A stretch of DNA of 64,000 nucleotides from Bagarius yarrelli (Eukaryota > Chordata > Actinopteri > Siluriformes > Sisoridae): positions 1,808,816 through 1,872,815 of the forward strand of contig VCAZ01000018.1 of the NCBI GenBank assembly GCA_005784505.1. Direction: 5' to 3'. Below the pieces are notes generated by a model that saw only the letters and a list, made by a program, of their open reading frames with translations, was not told where the DNA came from and did no database searches. A program made the translations under genes and the position numbers. This document shows positions 11,633 through 22,830 of the stretch, in pieces (the stretch's first letter is position 1; every line of letters starts with the position of its first letter).

Positions 11633-11870
11633 TTTTATTCTGATTTTAATTCCTTTAGTCGTGTAGACATAAGCAGTTTAAGGAGGAGTGAGAAGATGTC
11701 CACAAAGACGCAAAGGACGGATCTAAATGTGGACTAATTCTCAGATCGAAAGAAACATTAATAAATGAGGAATTTTCACAACGATTCGTCAACATCTAAT
11801 GGCAACAACGAGGATTCTGGGTATTTTTTGGGGTCCTGTCTTTGGGTCCTGACTTTCCAAAACATTCCCG

Positions 11871-11989
11871 CCATTTGGCGGACGCCCTTAACTATCTCAA
11901 TTTAAGTTGCGGGATAAGGGCCTCGCTCAGGGGCCCAGCTGTGTCTTGGCAATTGACGCTACAATCAGCAGTCTAACCACACCCTAAAC

Positions 11990-11990
<1 letters not shown>
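11871..11990 (-). mobile_element. Degraded type A SINE, antisense
   Basis: Read on the + strand it starts 'ccatttggcggacgccctta', the complement of the common 'taagggcgtctgccaaatg' tail. It continues with 'gggcctcgctcaggggccca' and ends in remnants of the tRNA-like head, 'cagtctaaccac'. A (CA)n abuts it. Confidence 0.65.
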
Positions 11991-12020
<30 letters not shown>

Positions 12021-12209
12021 CAAATATTTGTTAAAAAACTAAAATAACTAATAAAAATGTAATAATAATTTATTTGATTAGCTATAGCTACTGTGTTTAA
12101 TTTTTATTTTATCCTTTTTAGTAGTTACAATTTGTGTAACGTCCTTGAAGCGTTTTTTTTTTTACGCTAATAAAAATACTTACAAAATCCTGAAAAAAAA
12201 AAGGTGTTT

Positions 12210-12715
12210 GACACTGGAGACTCCTTCCATGTCCCCATTAAAAAGTTTAGCATATTAACGTTACAATTTTCTATTCGCTTACAAGAAAACATTAAATAAA
12301 TTGTGTATTATCAGTCGTAGGTTATGACTAGCGTCTGTTTTCCGCGTCCCTGTGAACCGACTGTTACTATAGAAACCGACACTGGAGGGGACTCCTTCCA
12401 TGTCCCCATTAAAAAGTTTAGCATATTAACGTTACAATTTTCTATTCGCTTACAAGAGACATTAAATAAATTGTGTATTATCAGTCGTAGGTTATGACTA
12501 GCGTCTGTTTTCCGCGTCCCTGTGAACCGACTGTTACTATAGAAACCGACACTGGAGACTCCTTCCATGTCCCCATTAAAAAGTTTAGCATATTAACGTT
12601 ACAATTTTCTATTCGCTTACAAGAGACATTAAATAAATTGTGTATTATCAGTCGTAGGTTATGACTAGCGTCTGTTTTCCGCGTCCCTGTGAACCGACTG
12701 TTACTATAGAAACCG
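12210..12715. repeat. Three tandem copies of a ~169-bp unit
   Basis: Three near-identical direct copies begin at about 12210, 12378 and 12548 with 'gacactggag'. Each includes 'gtccccattaaaaagtttag' and ends 'ctgttactatagaaaccg'. Differences are a few bases: a ggg insertion in copy 2, and aaaac against gagac. The near-identity implies recent expansion or concerted evolution. Minus-strand open frames across it simply repeat one peptide and match no protein I know. Confidence 0.95.
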
Positions 12716-12807
12716 CAACACATTAGAACCAGAACTGACGATCGTTAGTCTTCGTCATTTGGGCTGGTTTTGTCCTTTGTGTTTGTCCTTTATTACTTTT
12801 TCTCTCT

Positions 12808-12937
12808 CACACACACACACACACACACAGTCTCTTTCAGTGATGAATTATTGATGACGCGCTGATTTGATTGTATCGCTGGACGTTTTCTAACTCCAGA
12901 TAAGACTGAGAGAGAAAGTGAGGTCTTAAACACCGGT

Positions 12938-12987
<50 letters not shown>
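12808..12987. repeat. Paired (CA)n microsatellites
   Basis: A (CA)11 at about 12808-12829 and a long uninterrupted (CA)~25 at about 12938-12987 are separated by unique sequence. Confidence 0.95.
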
Positions 12988-12990
<3 letters not shown>

Positions 12991-13089
12991 GGCCTCGGGC
13001 ACACGAGTTATGAATGCTAGATGTGAGTGGCTGTGTGTAGAACACAAATAAGGAGGATGATGATGAAGCTGTGTGGGTCTTAAGGTCTG

Positions 13090-13105
13090 CGAAAGAAAAA
13101 AGAGA

Positions 13106-13151
<46 letters not shown>

Positions 13152-13736
13152 AGAGAAGAAAGGAAAATCAAAAAAGAAAAGTAAATATGAAATTAGAGAC
13201 GGATAAGAAAGGTATAAGAATGAATGATAGTGGGGGAAAAAAGGAAAGAGTGATGCAGGTAATTAGAAGAAAAAAGAGAGAATAAAAGAAAGAGAGGTTG
13301 GGAAATTATAATGAGAGAAGGGAAAAAACCCAATATACTGTATATTGAAAGACAAGAGATGGGGAAAGAGAAAGAGAGACAAGGAGAAAGAGAAAGAAAG
13401 AAAGAGAAAAAAAGAGAGAAAGAGAGAGAGGGGGGGAGATCTGATGCTTTTCCAATATAATCATCATTAGTGGTAATGGCTTAATATACCGTACCTGATA
13501 AACAACTCTCTCTCTCTCTCTCTTTTCTCTTTTTCTCTCTCTTTCTCTCTCTACCACTTAATCCGCTATCTCCTCTTCCTGTCTTTTCATCTCTCTCTAA
13601 CTTCATGTTTACTTCTCAATTTTTTTTTTCCTTCTCTGCCTCATTCTCTCGCTCTTATACTCAATCTCTTATTCTCTCTCTCTCGCTCTTATTTTCTCTT
13701 TATCTCTTTCTCTCTGCTCTTATGCTCAATCAATTC

Positions 13737-13781
<45 letters not shown>

Positions 13782-14090
13782 CATTTATTCTCCCTCATTT
13801 TCTCTCTCTCTCTCCCTCCCTCTCTCTTTCTTTCTTCCTATCTCCCTTTCATGCTCTTTCTTTTTCTTTTCTTTTTCTTCTCTCATTTTCTCTCTCTCTC
13901 TCTCTCTTCATTTCTGTTTTTCATCTTTTCATCTGTCTTACTTTTCATATTCCTCATTTTTGTCTCTCCTTTTTTCTATCTCTCTCTCTCTCTGCACCCG
14001 TCTGTCGTTTCTTTCATCAGTTTCTTTTTTTTCCTCTTCTCTGGTTTCTTTCCATCATTTTTAACACTTTTTCTTTCCTTCACTAACATA
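13090..14090. repeat. Purine tract followed by pyrimidine tract
   Basis: About 13090-13440 is almost all A and G on the + strand, including (GA)~19 at 13109-13146. After ~60 bp of mixed sequence, about 13500-14080 is almost all C and T, including a long (CT)n at 13741-13779. The arms are complementary in composition. Open frames here, such as the Ser/Leu/Phe-rich frame at 13605-14093, are artefacts of the bias. Confidence 0.93.
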
Positions 14091-14207
14091 TAATCGAGGT
14101 TGTTTTCCTTGTTTCTCACTCACTGTTGTATCTCCAGCTGTGTGTGTGTGTGTGTGTGTGAGTGAATGAGCCCTACTTTTATGCCCTTCTAAACAATTTG
14201 GTATCTT

Positions 14208-14546
14208 CTATACCCTCTTATTCCCTAATTCGGGTTCACAGGGATCTGCTGGAGTCTCAGCCGTCTCTGAAAGGGTGAAAGACAGGAGAGGGACACCCTG
14301 GACAGGTCGCAAGTCCATCACAGGGCCACACACACACTCACACTCACACTCACTCCTATGGGCAATTTAGAATCACCAATCAATCTAACATACATGTTTT
14401 TGGACTGTGGGAGGAAACCGGAGAACCCGGAGGAAAACCCACACAAGAACATGCAATCTCCACACAGAAAAACCCCTGCAGGGGAATCGAACCTGGGACC
14501 TTCTTACTGTGAGGCAACAGTGCTAACGACTAAGCCACCGTGCTTA
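14208..14546 (-). mobile_element. DANA/HE1-like tRNA-derived SINE (type C), near full length
   Basis: On the minus strand it has a tRNA-like head with box B in 'cccaggttcgattcccctg' and the body block formed by 'ttctgtgtggag' and a degraded 'catgttc'. Next come the complement of 'ggaggaaaccggagaacccg' and of 'tacatgtttttggactgtgg', and finally the tail 'gggaataagagggtatag'. The block order matches zebrafish DANA/HE1 SINEs. The + strand frame at 14358-14564 is only the SINE body read in reverse. Confidence 0.85.
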
Positions 14547-14859
14547 AACAGTTTATCGGCATAAATTTAGCTTAGCATCTCTTTTTGCTAGTTTTCCGCT
14601 AGTTGGATTATTTTATTATAGTTTGTGGCGCTCGATCAATAAATTAGCTTTAAATGTAACATTTTATAATTCATACAATCAAACCTGCTAAACCTAAACG
14701 TCTTTTAATTAGCATGCTAGCAGGTAATACATTTTAAAAATAATATCTGTATGTACTTAATTAGCTTAATGACCTAATCAGATAACTAAATTTAAACTAG
14801 CTTTTCGTCCATCGTCTGTTTGGTGTGTTTTTTAACGTTATCATCTAACTTTTTCGCGT

Positions 14860-15055
14860 CTTAGCTATCGCTAATTCGCCTGGTTTCATCTAATAATTCA
14901 ACGAGGCGTCGTTAACAAGGCCGTAAAAGAAACCGTTAAAACGATTAAACGCGAACGTTTAAATGACAAACGGCCGCTCGAAAGCGAAAGTCGCTGAATG
15001 TCACACGTGTAATTATCGCTTCCTGGAGTGAACCACGGTAATGGCATGTATAGAG
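14860..15055. other. CpG-containing low-repeat patch, conserved-element candidate
   Basis: Between repeats lies ~200 bp of mixed composition with several CpGs and TAATTA-type or E-box-like words (for example cacgtgtaattatcgc). It has no stable open frame. I infer a possible conserved non-coding element; conservation cannot be judged from one sequence. Confidence 0.25.
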
Positions 15056-15078
15056 GAAGGTCACAGCAAGGGTGTGTG

Positions 15079-15109
<31 letters not shown>

Positions 15110-16066
15110 ACTGATGGATCTGCGTCTGGTCTTTTTCTCTCTTTTTTTGTCCCGTCCCATCTATCTGACAGATGTTCCTGTGTCTCCAGGGATTTTATTG
15201 GACAGTGTCGAAAGAATGGTGAAACAGCTAGTTTATTACACACACACACACACACACACACATACACACATACACACACAAACCTCATGACCTTTGTATT
15301 TGTCAGTATTGGGTCTGAAATACAGGCTAATAAATATACATAGCTGATTACACACACACACACACATACACACACACACACACATATGCACACACACTAT
15401 GATGCATAATAAACACACATTTTATATATATAAGAAACAAACACACTGATAAATAAGGAACATGGATATGTGTGTGTATGTGTGTTCTGATACATAGGAA
15501 ACACACACACACTTCAGTACATCAGGAACACACACACTGATACATAAACACACACTGATGCCTTAGAAACACACACAAACTAATACATAAACTTACACTC
15601 TGATACACACATAGAAACACACACATACGCACAAACTTTAATACATAAAAACACATACACACACAAACATTCTAATACATAAGAAACACACAAACGTTAA
15701 TGCATAACACACTGATACACACGCATAAATATTAGTAATAAAAAAACACATTCCCATACACAACACACTAATACACACACAAACGTTAATGCATAACACA
15801 CTGATACACACACACAAACCTCATGACGTTTGTATTTGTCAGTATTGGGTCTGAAATACAGGCTAATAAATATACATAGCTAATTACACACACACACACA
15901 CACACACATGCACACACACTATGATGCATAATTAACACACAATATAATATATAAGAAACAAACACACTGATAAATAAGGAACATGGATGTGTGTGTGTTC
16001 TGAGACATAAGAAACACACACACTTCAGTACGTCAGGAACACACACACACACACACACACACACAC
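15079..16066. repeat. CA-rich domain with a ~0.25-kb direct duplication
   Basis: A (GT)n at about 15079-15109 and (CA)n at 15239-15262 and 15351-15382 lead into two copies of a segment. Copy 1 is at about 15275-15538 and copy 2 at about 15805-16045, about 530 bp apart. Both contain 'tttgtatttgtcagtattgg', 'tctgaaatacaggctaataa' and 'ctgataaataaggaacatgg'. Between them are degenerate 'gatacataagaaacacacac' repeats. Confidence 0.9.
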
Positions 16067-16079
16067 TGATTTGCCACAA

Positions 16080-16900
16080 CTGCTCTCGCCAAGTTTCGCT
16101 AACGTGTTAACAACGAGCGTGTTAACACACCTGCTAATGCTCATGCAGGTTCACGCTAACAGTGAGCTAACGTTAGTCAGACACGCTAACACAAGTTCCT
16201 CATGCTAACAGCGCTCACTAGACCTCCTGTGGTCTAATCTGCTTTTACTTTAACACACTCTCCACTCCTGCTAAAGCGCTCTAACGCACTTTATGCTAAC
16301 TCCGCCCATGTGTCGGTTCGCCATCACGGTAATTTAACCTTTATTTGATATTGTCGAACAGTCCAGGAAGTGCTAATGGTTCCTGAATGCTAATGGTCCT
16401 CACAGAGAAACCCTGGAACGAGTACCGCTTTCGCTAATGAACTAAGTGTTCTGCTTTTTGTCACTGTAATGTTTTATCGTCATGCTAACGCACTCCACTC
16501 GTTTATTATGTTTCAGAGCACTTCTTCTCCCTCCATCCCCTTGCTAACGTGTAGAATTACACTCCTGGAAGGTCATGTTCATCTGATACTTTGTAAGCGC
16601 TAATGCGTTTTAGCCTAACACACTTAGCCACCACTAACGATGCTGACAAGTTGTAGGACTTTGTTCTAGCCCACACTTTAGGCTCAAATTTCTCCCCGCA
16701 CTCCAAAAAAAACGTAAAAAGCTTCTCTCACTAGTTCACACTCGTTCACGAGCTTCAAATGATGCTAATTAAACGTACTAACGTTAGCGTTAATGTTTTC
16801 GGAAACCTTAAATTAACATTAATTCAACGTTCCAGCAGTGAAAACGCTCTTAGACCCGACTGCTGTTTCTATATGATTAAACACTTGCTCTGTGTTAATA
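16080..16900. repeat. Low-complexity 'gctaac/gctaat' word-rich region
   Basis: The hexamers gctaac, gctaat and ctaacg recur far more often than expected across about 800 bp, without a fixed period. This may be a decayed minisatellite. No gene is evident. Confidence 0.4.
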
Positions 16901-16968
16901 GCATTATGGGGACATTTGGTCCCTGAAAAACACTATATCTCTCTATAGGTCTATAGAAACACAGAAAG

Positions 16969-16969
<1 letters not shown>

Positions 16970-17009
<40 letters not shown>

Positions 17010-17479
17010 GACTTAGGATATCATACTGAGGACCTTTCATTAGCATTATTTACTGTTGGTGTGAGCCGGTGTATCATCACACTATCATGTGTGTTTTTAT
17101 TTATCATTGTGTGTGTGTGTGTGTGTGTGTGTGTCACAGTGTGTGTCATATTGTGAGTATCAGGTTTATTGTTGATTTATTAAGCCTTTTTTTTGAAGGT
17201 TTCTGATTGGATAAGACTTTCTGTAATCTGATTGGCTGATCTATTTAATTACTGAACTCAAAGGTTGACATACTGGTTTTAAAAATAACTGAATATACAC
17301 ACACACTTACTCAGACACACACACACACACACTCCACTTAAAAACTCCATTGAAAGAAGTCCCTTTATGGCATAATACCACATTACACACACACACACAC
17401 ACACGTTACCCTGGTCATGTTGGGGCATTGGGGCATGTTGGGATCTTTATAACTTGGCTGTTGTGAAAGGTGAGAGTCT

Positions 17480-17514
<35 letters not shown>

Positions 17515-17651
17515 GATATCCTGTGTCCTGTATTAAATAAGGGTTGGGGGTCAGTGAGAGGTAAGTGTGTAAGAAACCGTGGTTGTTAATCTGAATTTGT
17601 CCTTGAGAAGGTGAAGCATCCTTCTGTCCTTTTACTGACCATTTACAATGC

Positions 17652-17691
<40 letters not shown>

Positions 17692-17804
17692 ATTATTCTT
17701 TTGTTTCTGCATTGTATCCACACACAGACAAGTGGGCTGTCGACACTAAACTTTTGCATACATCTGTAATGTTCTGAGTACAGACAAATCCGAGATTTAA
17801 TCTA

Positions 17805-17846
<42 letters not shown>

Positions 17847-18010
17847 ATCTGATGATACGTTTCTTGGTTTATTCCCCTGAGCTCCAGAATTCCACACTCT
17901 AATAATCAGTTGATGTGATTAGAGTTAGCATCACTTACGCTCACTGGAACTCACACAGAGGTACTGCAACGCTTGTGTATACGCACACACACACACACAC
18001 ACACACACTC
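16970..18010. repeat. Cluster of eight CA/GT microsatellites
   Basis: Dinucleotide arrays lie at about 16973-17007, 17109-17134 (GT), 17313-17332, 17384-17404, 17480-17513, 17654-17687, 17806-17843 and 17984-18009. The sequences between them are unrelated to one another. Frames here encode only Cys-Val or Thr-His runs. Confidence 0.93.
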
Positions 18011-18660
18011 AAACACACAAAGACAATTTTCTCTGCTTCAAGCATCAAGTATTCTTAAATGTGTTTCTTATTGCGTGTTTCACGTCTTAATTTTTATCGG
18101 TTTGTTTGTCGGAATAAGAAAGCAAGAATCTCTCAGGAGACCAACAAAATGCAGTAATTGAATCTAAAGTTCTTTATTGTTTCTTGTTTCGGGGACTTTC
18201 TCTAGGTTAGCAAGTCAGCTAGTTAATTACATTATCAGCCATTTTTCTATTTCACATGTAGACAAGGTTACTTTTATAAACGTGCCTGTATTTAGCTAAA
18301 AAGACCAAAGTGTTGGACAACCGATCAGAAGGTTGGCGATCAAGGTGCTCTGCCGGGTTCTTGAAAAGGACCTTACTGCTTAAAAAAGACAAGCGTGAGT
18401 ATCTCTGGAGCGTTTCTGTAAAGGTAATTACAGTTCATTTTTTACGCCAATTATTTTACGCGCAACAGCACCACCAGTGGCCTTGAGTTCTTCCTACTGT
18501 AGCTTCATCCAGTGACCGTCATGTTATGTGGTTATGTGGGGACACCTCCATCTCTACACAACTATAAAACTAGACCAGGAGTCACCAAATCAACCAATCG
18601 CTAAATATCAAACTCGGTGTCCTTGCTGTCCAATTTAATCATTTGAATGCACAACAAACA
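18010..18660. other. Non-coding DNA, no gene recognised
   Basis: This is mixed-composition sequence without coding signal; it leads into a palindromic element. Confidence 0.5.
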
Positions 18661-18664
18661 CTAG

Positions 18665-18850
18665 TTTTGGGGTCTCCTAGAGGGTCGGTGTCCTACAGAG
18701 TTTAGCTTCAACCCTAATCAAACACATCTGAACTAAGCTTATCATGGTCTTGTTAGGTATACTTGAAACTTACAAACAGGTGTGTTAAGACAATTTGTGC
18801 GCTAAACTCTGTAGGACACCGAACATCCAGGATCGAGTTTGGTGAGCCCT
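18665..18850. mobile_element. Palindromic MITE-like element
   Basis: The left arm 'tcggtgtcctacagagttta' is the inverse of the right arm 'taaactctgtaggacaccga', and the middle carries 'aaccctaatcaaacaca'. Long terminal inversion with no coding content is the form of a non-autonomous DNA transposon. Four related elements occur at about 26778, 27144, 40421 (half) and 53552. Confidence 0.75.
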
Positions 18851-19236
18851 AAACTAGTGTTCATTGTCCATTCAAATTATAATTTGGACACCAAGTTTGT
18901 GACAAAGTCTAATAGTCCTTTTTGGAACTACAAAGTATAAACAAAGTATATACACAAAGTATCCACAGAATTAAATGTATATGTGAATATATAACATTGC
19001 TATTAAGCTAATTTCTTTTTTTTTGTTTTTTTAACTCATTGTGTGTCCTCAAAAGACAAGATAAGGACTTAGCTGAATTATAATCCTTTTTGAAAACCAA
19101 AAACTAGTGGGGTCATATTAAAATTCCTTATCTGGAGCTCAAAGTGATGAGTGTGCCATCTGTCGCACACTGATAAACCACACACACACACACTAAGGAC
19201 GGGAGAATAAAACTTTATAAAAATGGTTACCGGATG

Positions 19237-19412
19237 TACATTTGCCAGATGTTCTTATCCAGAGCGACCCACATTTATATCCTTTATACAACTTAGCAAT
19301 TGGGGGTTAAGGACCTTGCTCAAGGGTCCAGCAGTGGTGGCTTGGTAAAGCTGGGAATCAAACCCACAATCTTCAGGTTGGTAGTCCAACACCTTAACCA
19401 TGAGCCACCACT
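19237..19412 (-). mobile_element. Type A tRNA-derived SINE, antisense, near complete
   Basis: Read on the minus strand, the head ends 'ttaaggtgttggactaccaa', box B is the degenerate 'gggtttgattccc', and 'gagcaaggtccttaaccccc' and 'gctctggataag' follow. All blocks of the family are present. Confidence 0.85.
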
Positions 19413-20456
19413 AGTAGTATTTGGTTCGGTATCCTAGTATTGTCGTTTTCGTGCCCTTGAGCACTGTAAAAGCGTTAAAATCTAAAATTTGGTTTAATAG
19501 CCTTAGTTTGGTGAATTAAGAACCTGTAAACTTGGCAACATACAGGTTTATATAAAAAAAAAGCAGAAAAAATAAACGATTATTGCTGAAAAATAGACAC
19601 GTTGTATAACAACGACAACAAAACGGCAGAATCATTCCTTAAAACCTCGAAAATTATAAACTAGCTTAATAAAGCCTCGACTAGCTAATTACAGGAACAT
19701 GGTATGTACCAGCCTCTAATCGATTTAGCAAATGATTTGAAAGATTACACGGCGTATTGGAAAAGCAGTTATCGTTTATCATTTAAAGACATTACATTTG
19801 TTTCCCCTGAATGAAACCAGATATTTCAAATTCCCTGGCTATTATGATGAACAACTGGCAACCCATTAGCAACACAACCACCTGCCATTTCAAATCTGCC
19901 TGCTGGTAATTACAGGAATTTTTAGCTGTGTGTGTGTTTGGGGGGGGGGTTGTGAAAGGACTGGAGAGGAATCTGAAAATCATTACAGAACACACTGTCA
20001 TCGTTATAATGTGTGTCAATGATTGTAGTTTATTTGTTTAAACTGGCATAGTTACTACCCAGAGTTACTAGTTTATTAAATGTCTGTTATATATAGTGAT
20101 AAATCGGTGTACATGATTCAGTGGGGACATTTGACTTAAAGAACGGTGCTTTTACCTGTGTTTGTGTTTCCAATTGCTGTGATTAAAGGTAAAGATTTAC
20201 AGTTAAAATGGTGGTGTCGGTGTGTTCAAGTGTATTGTTGTCCAGGTTGTTGCGGTTAAAGTTCTTAGAGTTGTTGGAGGGATGGGATTAGAGTTGTTAT
20301 TTTTGGCTGGAATCAGGGTTTAAGAAGTTTTGTTGGAGTTTTCAAGGGTTAGGGATGGGGTTGGAGTTTGGAAAGGTCAGGGTTGGAGTTGGACCAGGAT
20401 TGTGGTTGGGGATGATGTTTGATTTGGCCTGGGTTGGATTTGTTGTTTGTACAAGA

Positions 20457-20638
20457 AGGTGATGGCTTAGTGGTTAAGGTGTTGGACTGCCAACCAGAGG
20501 ATTGGGGATTTGATTCCCAGTACCACCAAGTTACCACCGCCCCTGAGCAAGACCCTTAACCCCCAAATGCTCGGTTGTATAAATTAAATAAATGTAAGTT
20601 GCTCTGGATAAGGGTGTCTGCCAAATGTCATAAATGTT
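20457..20638 (+). mobile_element. Type A SINE within G-rich minisatellite
   Basis: It has 'ttagtggttaaggtgttgga', box B 'ggggatttgattccc', 'ctgagcaagacccttaaccc' and 'gttgctctggataagggtgt', ending 'gccaaatgtcataaatg'. It is one of the best preserved copies in the window. Confidence 0.9.
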
Positions 20639-20982
20639 GAGGGTCACAGTCTGAGTTGTTGGAGTGGACCAGGGTTGTAGTTGTTGTTTTACTTGGCCGG
20701 GGTTCGAGTTGGCAAGGGTTAGAGTTTAAGTTGTTGGAGTGGTCAGTGGTCTGGGTTATAGTTATTGGTGAACTATACATGGGTTGAAGATGTTAGGAGT
20801 GGACTAGGGTTGGGTATTGGGTTGGTGCTGGAATTGGCTAACTCTGGGTTGGAGTTGTTGTTGAAGTTGACCAGCGTTAAAGTTAAAGCCAGTGTTGGTG
20901 GTGAAGATGTTGCGGTTGGCCTGGGATGGGATGGGTTGGGAGTAGGGATTGAGTTTTCCTGGGATTGCAGATGGAGTTGGCT

Positions 20983-21004
20983 GGGGTTGGGGTTGGGGTT
21001 GGGC
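20983..21004 (+). other. G-quadruplex motif
   Basis: Three consecutive 'ggggtt' units followed by 'ggg' satisfy the canonical pattern of four G runs with two-base loops. The motif lies at the G-richest point of the minisatellite. Confidence 0.7.
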
Positions 21005-21719
21005 TGGCCTGGGGTCACTGAGGGTAAAGTTTGAGTTGTTAAAGATGGAAGTAAAGTGAGTGGAAAGGTTTAAGGTCCAGCATTCTCTACCTATTAATAC
21101 AGATGAAAATACAAAGGAAAAATCAATGCAAAATGAAGAGAATTGAAGTGGATCTATTATTTCTTTTTTCTGAAGGGCACAAAAGCATCCGGTACTCATC
21201 ATCTGCAGAGGATAAAAAAACACTTTGGGAACAACAGCAATGCATCACTTTTGACAGCAAACTAAAACACACACACCTGTCTGTTAGTAACACTTTAAAC
21301 CTCGTTGGTATCTTCGGTTGGAGGTGCAAAATGAAACATGGCAGCCACACACAAGGTGCGCACAAGAACCCACACAGCATTAAAATAGATCAGTCCTTAT
21401 GAACAATGTGGGTTATTTACAATATTATTTATGTAAGATTGTTTTGCTAACAATCATAAATTAGCTTAGCAAAATAACATGGTATAAGTGATGGGCTGGC
21501 TACGGTTTTGTGATCTATTTATTAACTTATGGCAAGATGGTGAATTTTCTTCCTATAGCTAGCATGCTAGCAACTAGATCTTTACTCATGAGGGTTTAGA
21601 GTTGCTTCTAAAATATTGGGCTAGCATCAAATCACCTTGGCTAGTAAGTTCCTACTTCGGAATCGCCATATAAATGATTCTAGTGCTATATATTTGTTAT
21701 TCTGTTAATTTCTTGTGAA

Positions 21720-22065
21720 TAGGTTGTCGCTATGGAAACCATGCTCCTGTGTCAGACCTGCTGTTAGACAACGAATCACCTTCAAGACCAGTCAGATCAA
21801 AGAATTCAGTAGTGCAGCAATAATTATGACCTACGACTTTTCAAGACCGTCTCGCCGTCTGACAGGCAGACAAGCGCTGGCGCGAGTGCACACACTCCAG
21901 CAGTGTGAGTGGTAACGCGAGGCATTAATGATGTAAGAGGAAGAGCTGTCTCCTCGCATTTCACCCTCGCCTCTCACCCGCTGAGATTCAATTACATTAA
22001 TAAGCCAATGAAATTATGGGATATTAAAGTGCTCTAATTTCGAGTAAAGGAAACGAGATCGGATC
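21720..22065. other. Conserved non-coding element candidate
   Basis: About 340 bp is free of recognised repeats and balanced in composition. It is rich in homeodomain-type ATTA words (aattacattaataagccaat, tgaaattatggg) and precedes a (GT)17 at 22085. A 66-codon frame at 21715-21915 matches no family I know. A T-rich 'ag' boundary just before it could mimic a splice acceptor. Enhancer-like function is inference only. Confidence 0.3.
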
Positions 22066-22081
22066 AGTCAACACCTTCATG

Positions 22082-22084
<3 letters not shown>

Positions 22085-22119
<35 letters not shown>
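22085..22119. repeat. (GT)17 microsatellite
   Basis: A pure dinucleotide run directly follows the candidate conserved element. Confidence 0.97.
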
Positions 22120-22121
<2 letters not shown>

Positions 22122-22199
22122 CGTGCTACTTCCTTTCATTTTGTCTATTACCACAGAGTGAATCGAACAAAACCACTAACGTAATCAGATTCCCCATCA

Positions 22200-22649
22200 T
22201 TTACTTCTCCTTTTTCTCCTTCCTTCTCTCCATTTGATCACTCACTCATACATTCTTTACTTATTCCTTTTCCCTTATTTTTATTCTCTCTTTCTTTCTC
22301 CTCAGACACATCTTTTATTTCTTAACCCTTTTTTTCTTTTCCATTATTTTCTCATCCTTTTCTATTAGAATTCCTCCCTTTATTCTTTTATCTTTTCTAC
22401 CTTTCGGCCATCCCTCTAATAGCCTCATTCATTTCTTTTCACTTTCGCCTCTTCCCCCTATCACTTTTCATCCTTCTCTTCTTTATCACTCTTTCCTAAC
22501 TGTCTTGTTTCTTTGAACTCTCTCTCCATCCATTAAACACACTTTTCTGTCGCTTTTTTTATTGCTTTTTATCTATTATGCTCTCTCCATCATCTTTTAC
22601 CGACAATGATCTTTTCCTCCCTATTTTTCATTTGTTTTCTTTCACCTCG

Positions 22650-22696
<47 letters not shown>

Positions 22697-22830
22697 ACAC
22701 AGTGTGTTGTAAGGTGATGATATGTGAGCGGTGTTTGATGGATTGAACAGAATCGCGCCTCTGTGTCTTGCTTCCTTTTTTTTCCAGTGTTAACCCTGTG
22801 GGAGTGTGTGTGTGTGTGTGTGTGTGTCAC
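22200..22830. repeat. Pyrimidine-rich tract with (CT)~22 and (GT)~11
   Basis: About 22200-22650 is strongly C/T-biased with no clean period. A pure (CT)n follows at about 22651-22693 and a (GT)n at about 22805-22826. Confidence 0.85.

Larger units (their letters stand above)
20200..21060. repeat. Degenerate G/T-rich minisatellite with a SINE inside
   Basis: Variants of 'gggttggagttgttggagtg' and 'gaccagggttg' repeat over ~850 bp with an unstable period of about 24-50 bp. The array is interrupted at 20457-20638 by a type A SINE. Strong GT skew opens long frames on both strands (20765-21034 +, 20804-21223 -), which are Gly/Leu- or Pro/Asn-rich and not credible proteins. Confidence 0.8.

Noticed and set aside
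12311..12723. Two overlapping minus-strand frames with the same repeated peptide
   Set aside because: The peptide repeats because the DNA is triplicated, and the flanking frame is not conserved between the ends.
14358..14564. Repeated 'MGNLESPINLTYMFL' peptides at 14.4 and 52.0 kb, seemingly a gene family
   Set aside because: Both lie wholly inside antisense DANA/HE1-like SINEs; the similarity is that of the SINE body.
20953..21005. Interstitial telomere repeat
   Set aside because: The vertebrate telomere unit is ttaggg. Here the units are ggggtt within a degenerate GT-rich array, so a fused telomere is not supported.
20804..21223. 139-codon Pro/Asn/Gln-rich minus-strand frame
   Set aside because: It reads the complement of the GT-rich minisatellite and has an equally long frame on the other strand.
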